A DNA stretch of 5,816 nt, taken from positions 1-5,816 of the forward strand of contig JAEETM010000147.1 of NCBI GenBank assembly GCA_016290335.1. The letters run 5' to 3'. The position numbers and the translations under genes are program-made. Below the pieces are notes generated by a model. That model was given only the letters and a program-made list of their open reading frames with translations. It was not told the origin of the DNA and did not search any database. This stretch comes from Treponema sp. (GTDB lineage: Bacteria; Spirochaetota; Spirochaetia; Treponematales; Treponemataceae). Below, in pieces: positions 1 to 4,725 of the stretch (positions within the stretch are counted from its first letter, which is position 1; each line of letters opens with the position of its first letter).

Positions 1-15
1 TGCAAAAGGCTTGAT

Positions 16-1929
16 CTAATCTCTACCCTTATAAAAGAGCAGCAGGAAGGCGCTGATAACTACAAGTACAGAACCGCAGTTGTGAAAAAGGGCGCCCCAG
101 ACTGCATTCAAAATGCCAGAGATTGCAAGTGCAACTGCTGCAAAATTGATTACCATAGAAAGACAGAGATTAAATGTAATTCGTCCCTGAGTTTTTCTGG
201 AAATCTTGAAGAGATAAGGAACTGCATCAAGGTTGTCATGGACAATTACTGCGTCGGCACTTTCGATTGCAACGTCGCTGCCGATTCCGCCCATGGCAAT
301 GCCTGCAAAGGCTGAACGCAGGGCAAGAGAATCGTTTACCCCGTCACCAAACATTGCAACCTTATTTCCCTGAGCCTCCTGATTTTTGATGTAATTCATT
401 TTATCTTCCGGGGAACAGCTTGCCTTAAAATCATCAAGACCGATTTGTGCTGCAACATAGCGGGCAGAGTTTTCGTTGTCGCCGGTGAGCATAATGGTGC
501 GGATGTTCAGGGCTTTAAGCTGTGCTACCATTTTACGGGCATTTTCTTTGATGGTATCCTGAATGAAGATTATGCCAAGAAGTTTTGACTCACAGTAAAG
601 GCCGACAAGGGAAGAGGCTTCGAGGTCGGGAGAGATGTTGGAGAAGGAAGCGTCGTTTATGGAAAGAGCATCTGAAGTTTTCCCGGCATCCTTAAAATCC
701 CTCTGGATTTTTCCCACCATATATTTTTTCCCGTCGATTTCAAATTCAATTCCGCTGCCTGCAAGAGTTTTGTGATTTTTAATTTCATAAAGGCCGCTTT
801 TGTTATAATCCATAATTGCCTTTGCAAACGGATGATTTGAAAGAGCTTCACCAGATGCAGCAATTTTGAATAGCTCGTTCTCGCTGATATCGGACAGAGT
901 TTGAACTTTAACAACAGCCGGCTTTCCTTTTGTAAGAGTTCCTGTTTTATCAAAAACCGCAATGTTAGAAGAAGCAATTCTTTCCAGCGCTTCTCCCGAC
1001 TGAATCAAAAGACCATGCTTAGAGGCATTTCCAATTCCAGCAGAAATTGCAGTAGGGGTTGCAAGAACAAAGGCGCAGGGACAGAAAACAACAAGCACAG
1101 TTACAGCGCGGGTAAAGCCCAGCCAGAAATCATTATGAGTATTTCCGATTATGCAACCTGCAACAATTGCCGTAGTAAGAGAAATTATGACAAGCCAGGC
1201 AGCCCAGACATTTGCCTTTCGTACGATTTTTGCTTTCTGTGCATCAGCGGCTTCTGCAAGCTTAATCATTCTCTGGAGGGAAGAGTCCCCGGCAGTTTTT
1301 ACGGCTTCAATCAAAATGCTTCCGTTTTGATTTATAGTTCCACTCATCACAAGGTCACCCGGATTTTTTTCAACAGGAATAGATTCACCCGTCATTGCAC
1401 TCTGGTCAATGCTTGTGCTGCCTTCGATTATTTTTCCATCAACAGGAATAGACTCACCGGCTCGAACCTGAAGAATATCCCCAAGCTTTACCTGATCAGC
1501 TTCAATGATTTTTATCTGCCCATCCACAAAGAGATTTGCCTTTTTAGGGCTGAGCTTAATAAGCTTTGAGATTCCTTTTTTTGCCCGGTCCGAAGTAAAA
1601 TCTTCCAGAATGGAACCAATCTGCATGATAAAGGCAACTTCACCGGCTGCAAAAAACTCTTTAAGAATCAACGAACCAATTAAGGCTAGGGCAACGAGCA
1701 CATCCGCAGTAATGTCGTGGTCTTTTACAAGGCCAACAATTGCCCCAAGAACAATCGGAAGACCGCATAAAACAATTGCAATCCAGGCCGGATCAAAGCC
1801 TGCAATTTTGTCTGCATTGCCGGTCCAGCTGAAAGTTAAAGATGTAGCAAGTGCCACTCCCGAAATTATTACAAAAATAAGTCTGAGCCTGTCGCTCTGT
1901 TTTTCGTACCATTCTACAATATTTGACAT
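16..1929 (-). CDS. Heavy-metal-translocating P1B-type ATPase, no N-terminal metal-binding domain
   Basis: An integral membrane pump that uses ATP to move a transition-metal ion across the inner membrane, most likely outward. All P-type ATPase signatures are present in the 637-residue product: actuator loop TGES (180-183), TM6 metal site CPC (283-285), phosphorylation motif DKTGT with Asp327, the P1B-specific SNHPF His-Pro element (364-368), TGDN (482-485) and the hinge GDGVND (528-533). Eight hydrophobic segments fit the P1B layout: two before the actuator pair (about 18-35, 45-67), two at 77-109, two around the CPC (242-262, 270-300) and two at the C-terminus (590-632). No CxxC-bearing HMA domain precedes TM1, which explains the short length. 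The last helix has HNCGS (616-620) instead of the Met-x-x-Ser-Ser of copper pumps or the Asp-Thr-Gly of ZntA/CadA pumps, so the metal cannot be assigned; Zn, Mn or a related ion is plausible. The N-domain carries a Ser/Asp-rich stretch (about 417-440) where many relatives have a short GKT-containing turn. The ATG is chosen because an AGGAG lies 8 bases upstream. It is a single-gene unit as far as the window shows. Family certain; substrate unknown. Confidence 0.95.
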   Translation of the reverse strand: MSNIVEWYEKQSDRLRLIFVIISGVALATSLTFSWTGNADKIAGFDPAWIAIVLCGLPIVLGAIVGLVKDHDITADVLVALALIGSLILKEFFAAGEVAFIMQIGSILEDFTSDRAKKGISKLIKLSPKKANLFVDGQIKIIEADQVKLGDILQVRAGESIPVDGKIIEGSTSIDQSAMTGESIPVEKNPGDLVMSGTINQNGSILIEAVKTAGDSSLQRMIKLAEAADAQKAKIVRKANVWAAWLVIISLTTAIVAGCIIGNTHNDFWLGFTRAVTVLVVFCPCAFVLATPTAISAGIGNASKHGLLIQSGEALERIASSNIAVFDKTGTLTKGKPAVVKVQTLSDISENELFKIAASGEALSNHPFAKAIMDYNKSGLYEIKNHKTLAGSGIEFEIDGKKYMVGKIQRDFKDAGKTSDALSINDASFSNISPDLEASSLVGLYCESKLLGIIFIQDTIKENARKMVAQLKALNIRTIMLTGDNENSARYVAAQIGLDDFKASCSPEDKMNYIKNQEAQGNKVAMFGDGVNDSLALRSAFAGIAMGGIGSDVAIESADAVIVHDNLDAVPYLFKISRKTQGRITFNLCLSMVINFAAVALAISGILNAVWGALFHNCGSVLVVISAFLLLFYKGRD

Positions 1930-1937
1930 TGTTCAGT

Positions 1938-1942
1938 CTCCT
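1938..1942 (-). promoter_or_regulatory. Ribosome binding site of the metal ATPase
   Basis: On the minus strand this reads AGGAG, 8 bases before the ATG at 1929-1927, which is canonical spacing and fixes the start. The spacer itself reads ACTGAACA, the same octamer found in both arms of the inverted repeat at 2045-2072, so a regulator bound here could also hinder translation initiation or early elongation. That last point is inference. Confidence 0.8.
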
Positions 1943-1964
1943 GCAAAATATAGCACAAGGTGTC

Positions 1965-1991
1965 TGATATCGAACACATTGTTCGTTATCA
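1965..1991. promoter_or_regulatory. Candidate operator: 12-3-12 inverted repeat upstream of the metal ATPase
   Basis: Left arm 1965-1976 (TGATATCGAACA) and right arm 1980-1991 (TGTTCGTTATCA) are complementary at 11 of 12 positions, around a 3-base centre; only the 1970/1986 pair fails. The site abuts the proposed -10 of the ATPase promoter and covers the predicted transcription start (about 1984), the usual place for a repressor operator. GAACA/TGTTC half-sites in long imperfect inverted repeats are typical of ArsR/SmtB-family metal sensors, although their classical geometry is 12-2-12, so family assignment is tentative. No regulator gene is in the window. Confidence 0.6.
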
Positions 1992-2019
1992 CTATATTGC
2001 GGAAAATCAGGATTTTTAA
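1991..2019 (-). promoter_or_regulatory. Putative sigma-70-type promoter of the metal ATPase
   Basis: Minus-strand -10 TATAGT (1996-1991) with a 17-base spacer to a weak -35 TTAAAA (2019-2014), 4 of 6 against TTGACA. This predicts a start near 1984 and a 5' leader of about 55 bases that includes the AGGAG ribosome site. The inverted repeat at 1965-1991 begins at the last base of the -10, so repressor binding would occlude polymerase. Prediction only. Confidence 0.45.
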
Positions 2020-2044
2020 GAACAAAAAATCTACTTTGTAAGAA

Positions 2045-2072
2045 ACTGAACAAATATTAAAATTTGTTCAGT
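2045..2072. repeat. Perfect 11-bp inverted repeat with ACTGAACA arms, possible second operator
   Basis: Arms ACTGAACAAAT (2045-2055) and ATTTGTTCAGT (2062-2072) are exact reverse complements around a 6-base AT-only centre. The centre of the repeat is about 74 bases upstream of the predicted ATPase start and about 107 bases upstream of the thioesterase ATG. It shares the GAACA core with the repeat at 1965-1991 and the octamer ACTGAACA with the ATPase ribosome-site spacer. No T-run follows on either strand and the stem is AT-rich, so a protein-binding site fits better than a terminator. An auxiliary operator allowing looping, or an activator site, are both possible. Confidence 0.5.
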
Positions 2073-2150
2073 AAAGCCTTTCCTGCCATTTGTACTCAAA
2101 TGTTTACAATCAGCTGCAAGACAAATAAGTGTGTTTTTCTAAAGAAAATT

Positions 2151-2159
2151 TGATATAAT
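2151..2159 (+). promoter_or_regulatory. Extended -10 promoter of the thioesterase gene, predicting a leaderless mRNA
   Basis: TGATATAAT contains both the TGn extension and a perfect TATAAT (2154-2159). No convincing -35 is seen at 16-18 bases upstream (2130-2137 reads TGTGTTTT), as is usual for extended -10 promoters. Initiation about 7 bases after the hexamer falls at or next to the ATG at 2166, and no Shine-Dalgarno sequence stands at a proper distance (the nearest purine run, 2141-2147, is 18 bases away). The TGA at 2151-2153 is an in-frame stop with no start codon between it and the ATG, so the gene cannot begin earlier. Confidence 0.65.
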
Positions 2160-2165
2160 AAATAT

Positions 2166-2912
2166 ATGACAACTTTTGATAATCTTACTTTTACAAGCGA
2201 GCGCGAAATTTCTTCGGCTTTTATTGATTCTACAGTGCGCATGGGAATTGCCCAGTCAGTACTTATGGTTCAGGATAATCTTACTGAATGTTTTAATGCA
2301 ATGGGCTGCGATGGTGTAATATACCGCGAAAAGTTCAATGACTTCTGGGTCTTCACAAAAACAAAAGTTCATTTTTTGAGACGACCAGACTGGCGAGAAA
2401 TTATTACAGCGAAAACATTTACAATTAACAATGCGGGAATGAGAACTCACGTCAACACAGAACTTCTTGATAAAGATGGCAATCAGCTTTTGATTGCAAA
2501 TCAGGAAGCCTGCGTGTTAAGTCTCGAAACACACCGCCCGCAAAAACTTACAGAACTTCCTTATCCAAAAGAAAATTTTCCTATACCTGTTTATAACGAA
2601 CCTTTTGAAAGATTCCCTTCTGATTTTAAAGAAGAAGAATTTGTTTTTGAGCAGATAATCCGTTCCTGTCATATTGATATGTCCCATCACATGAATAACA
2701 TTGAGTACATAAAACTTGCCCTTTGTGTTTTTGATGATGATTTTTTACAGACGCATGAAATTAAAGACCTTGAAGTTCATTACACAGGGGAAAGCAGGGA
2801 AGGGCAGACCCTCAAAGTTTTTCGTCGTGACGATGAAGTAATAAAAGGAAAAACTTATATTCATATTAAGGAAAGTGATCGCTGCGTATTTGAATGTTGC
2901 CTTTGCTTTTGA
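2166..2912 (+). CDS. Acyl-ACP thioesterase (FatA/FatB-like, double hot-dog fold)
   Basis: A cytosolic enzyme expected to hydrolyse acyl-acyl carrier protein to free fatty acid and ACP, ending fatty-acid elongation or supplying acids for lipid recycling. The 248-residue length and two hot-dog repeats (about 10-125 and 155-248) match bacterial members of Pfam family Acyl-ACP_TE. Repeat 1 shows the family pattern around residues 26-47 (RMGIAQ, VQDNLTECFNAMG), followed by a WVFTKTKVHFLRRP strand (61-74). Repeat 2 holds DMSHHMNN (171-178), aligning with the catalytic loop D-x-N-x-H-x-N-N; His175 corresponds to the catalytic His, but the usual Asn two residues earlier is Ser173. The start is the first ATG after an in-frame stop; the next in-frame starts (GTG codon 24, ATG codon 26) would remove the first strand. 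It stands alone, divergent from the metal ATPase and convergent with the ABC operon. A wider hot-dog thioesterase role is the alternative; acyl chain preference cannot be read. Confidence 0.88.
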   Translation: MTTFDNLTFTSEREISSAFIDSTVRMGIAQSVLMVQDNLTECFNAMGCDGVIYREKFNDFWVFTKTKVHFLRRPDWREIITAKTFTINNAGMRTHVNTELLDKDGNQLLIANQEACVLSLETHRPQKLTELPYPKENFPIPVYNEPFERFPSDFKEEEFVFEQIIRSCHIDMSHHMNNIEYIKLALCVFDDDFLQTHEIKDLEVHYTGESREGQTLKVFRRDDEVIKGKTYIHIKESDRCVFECCLCF

Positions 2913-2914
2913 TA

Positions 2915-2968
2915 AGATAAAAAAAATATCCGCTGTTACCGGAAGGCACAGCGGATATTTTTTTATCT
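2915..2968. terminator. Bidirectional Rho-independent terminator between convergent genes
   Basis: A perfect 17-bp stem (2920-2936 with 2948-2964) encloses an 11-base loop. Past one bulged A (2919), four more pairs (2915-2918 with 2965-2968) extend it. The GC-rich upper part (CCGCTGT/ACAGCGG) sits above an A/T tract that supplies seven T's (2958-2964) for plus-strand transcripts and eight U's (from 2926-2919) for minus-strand transcripts. It begins 3 bases after the thioesterase stop, and its outer pairs enter the TAG stop of the ABC gene (2969-2967), so one hairpin serves both genes. Confidence 0.9.
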
Positions 2969-4724
2969 AGGCAGTTTGTTTGCTGACCATTGTTTTATAT
3001 TCGCCACCTTTTGTCATAAGTTCTTCGTGATTTCCACTCTCTACAATCTTTCCATTCTTAATCACAAGAATTATGTTTGCATTGCGGATAGTGTTCAGAC
3101 GGTGGGCAATTACAATCAGAGTTTTGCCGCGGCAGAGTTCGGAAATTGCTTCCTGAATAAAGTGCTCGTTATCGGCATCTACGCTAGCAGTAGCTTCATC
3201 AAGAATTACGATAGGCGCATCCTTAAGCATACAGCGGGCAATGGAAATACGCTGTTGTTCTCCACCACTCAAATCTGCACCGCCTTCACCAATCACAGTG
3301 TCAAAACCACTTGGCAGCTTCATGATAAAATCATAACAGCGGGCTTTCTTTGCAACTTCAATAACTTCTTCGCGGGTGGCGTTTGTTCTACCCATTGCAA
3401 TATTATTGAAAACGGTATCCTGGAAAAGATAGACTCTCTGGAAAACCATTGAGATATTATCCATAAGGTTCGCAACCGGAACATCGCGGATATCAGTTCC
3501 ACGGATTTTTATAGAGCCATCTTTTACATCCCAGAAGCGGGCTAGAAGATTTGCGATTGTAGATTTACCGCCGCCGCTAGGACCGACTAACGCAATCATC
3601 TGACCTTTCTGAGCGTCAAAGTTAATTCCATGTAAAGCTTCTTTATCACCGTAGGCAAAACTAACATTCTGATAAGAGATTTCAGGAAGTCCTTTGCGGG
3701 CAGCTTCTTCTGCAGACATTAAAGACTCTTTTCCTTCATTTACAATTTCAGCCTTATCAAAAACACTTTCAATACGGTCCAGACAGGCATCTGTTACGGT
3801 AAGGCGGGCAATGTTTCCGTAGTAAGCTTTTATTGGCGCAAACAAATCAAAAGCAAAAAGCACCATTCCAAGAAAATATTCATTAGTCATCATACTCTTT
3901 GAAGAGAGCAGAGCGGAAACAAAAAGTGTAAGGGCAGTTACGATTCCATAAGAAATCAGAACAGAAGCCCACCAGGGAGCATAAGCCATCTCAAAACCAA
4001 TTGAGTTTTTGCTGCTTTCTTCAAAACTTTCGCTTACTTCTTTTGATTTTTCTCCAAGCAGATTAAAGGTCTTGATAATTCCAATTCCCTCCGCAAACTC
4101 CAGAACAGCACTGGTCATTTTTTCTGCGGTTTTCTGCTTAAGCATAGAATGCGAAATTGAAATTCTTGTAGTAGTGTTTCCAAAAAGAACTACTAGCAGG
4201 AGACAGGCAAGAGCCGTGAGTCCCAGACGCCAATTCAAAAAGAACATAAAGACAATCATAAGTCCCTGAGAAATCATAAGACCAACGAGCTCTTCCAGAA
4301 CCATCATACAGTTTTCTTCGATAAAGTTCATGTCGGTTGCAAGAACGCTGCTCACCTTGCCGATGTTTCCCTCTGTAAAATAGCCCATGGTAAGCTTACG
4401 GAAGCGGTCTCCCATTTCCATTCGTTTGTCTGCAAAAACCTTAAAGCCCGTAGCCGACTGAAGACGGTCTGTAATATTTTGCATTACAGCCTGAAGGATC
4501 ACACAGGTGAGAATAATCAGTCCGTAAATCAGGCAGCTTTTTTTAGTCATTCTGCCAGCCATAAAATCACAGGCCAGAAAGAAAGAAGCCATAAGCGGCG
4601 ACTTCATCACAAGGCCCTTTATAAAGCCCGGCAGGTAAGACACGCGAATCGGAACCTTGTATTTTCCACAAAATTCCACCAGCCGATGCATCATCGAAAT
4701 CATAGACTTATTTTGTTTTTTCAT
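2967..4724 (-). CDS. ABC exporter half-transporter (TMD-NBD fusion), second gene of the operon
   Basis: One subunit of a heterodimeric ABC exporter in the inner membrane, coupling ATP hydrolysis to outward transport. The 585-residue product has an N-terminal six-helix domain (helices roughly at 42-58, 65-83, 143-163, 166-183, 253-272, 283-301) and a C-terminal nucleotide-binding domain. The latter shows A-loop Tyr358, Walker A GPSGGGKST (381-389), Q-loop Gln429 in MVFQRVYLF, signature LSGGEQQR (485-492), Walker B IVILDE with catalytic Glu510, D-loop SVD (514-516) and H-loop His541. All catalytic residues are intact. The MVFQ-VYLF Q-loop resembles half-transporters of the YbtPQ/IrtAB-like and multidrug-exporter groups, but the substrate cannot be deduced. 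The start follows GGAGG by 7 bases and lies one base after the upstream gene's stop, indicating coupled translation and a 1:1 product ratio. Transcription ends at the shared hairpin just beyond its stop. Confidence 0.95.
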   Translation of the reverse strand: MKKQNKSMISMMHRLVEFCGKYKVPIRVSYLPGFIKGLVMKSPLMASFFLACDFMAGRMTKKSCLIYGLIILTCVILQAVMQNITDRLQSATGFKVFADKRMEMGDRFRKLTMGYFTEGNIGKVSSVLATDMNFIEENCMMVLEELVGLMISQGLMIVFMFFLNWRLGLTALACLLLVVLFGNTTTRISISHSMLKQKTAEKMTSAVLEFAEGIGIIKTFNLLGEKSKEVSESFEESSKNSIGFEMAYAPWWASVLISYGIVTALTLFVSALLSSKSMMTNEYFLGMVLFAFDLFAPIKAYYGNIARLTVTDACLDRIESVFDKAEIVNEGKESLMSAEEAARKGLPEISYQNVSFAYGDKEALHGINFDAQKGQMIALVGPSGGGKSTIANLLARFWDVKDGSIKIRGTDIRDVPVANLMDNISMVFQRVYLFQDTVFNNIAMGRTNATREEVIEVAKKARCYDFIMKLPSGFDTVIGEGGADLSGGEQQRISIARCMLKDAPIVILDEATASVDADNEHFIQEAISELCRGKTLIVIAHRLNTIRNANIILVIKNGKIVESGNHEELMTKGGEYKTMVSKQTA

Positions 4725-4725
4725 T

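Noticed and set aside
1..15. Possible further gene downstream of the metal ATPase.
   Set aside because: Only 15 bases remain after its stop codon, too few to show a gene or a terminator.
901..1569. Plus-strand open frame of about 220 codons antisense to the metal ATPase.
   Set aside because: Its product is rich in Ser, Asn, Arg and Cys with no recognisable domain, and the opposite strand encodes every conserved P-type ATPase motif, so it is a by-product of the real gene's codon pattern.
1947..1952. Minus-strand TATATT as the -10 of the ATPase promoter.
   Set aside because: Transcription would start at about 1940, inside the AGGAG ribosome site, destroying it; the TATAGT at 1996-1991 gives a sensible leader.
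610..1960. An entry in the findings list with an empty title and zero interest over this interval.
   Set aside because: It makes no claim and should be ignored; the supported observation on the ATPase metal site is given in the entry that follows it.
1505..2041. Plus-strand open frame running across the ATPase start into the intergenic region.
   Set aside because: It has no family resemblance and no ribosome site, and it overlaps a certain gene and its control region.
2045..2072. Inverted repeat read as a Rho-independent terminator.
   Set aside because: The stem is AT-rich, no T-run follows on either strand, and it lies upstream of both flanking genes rather than after one.
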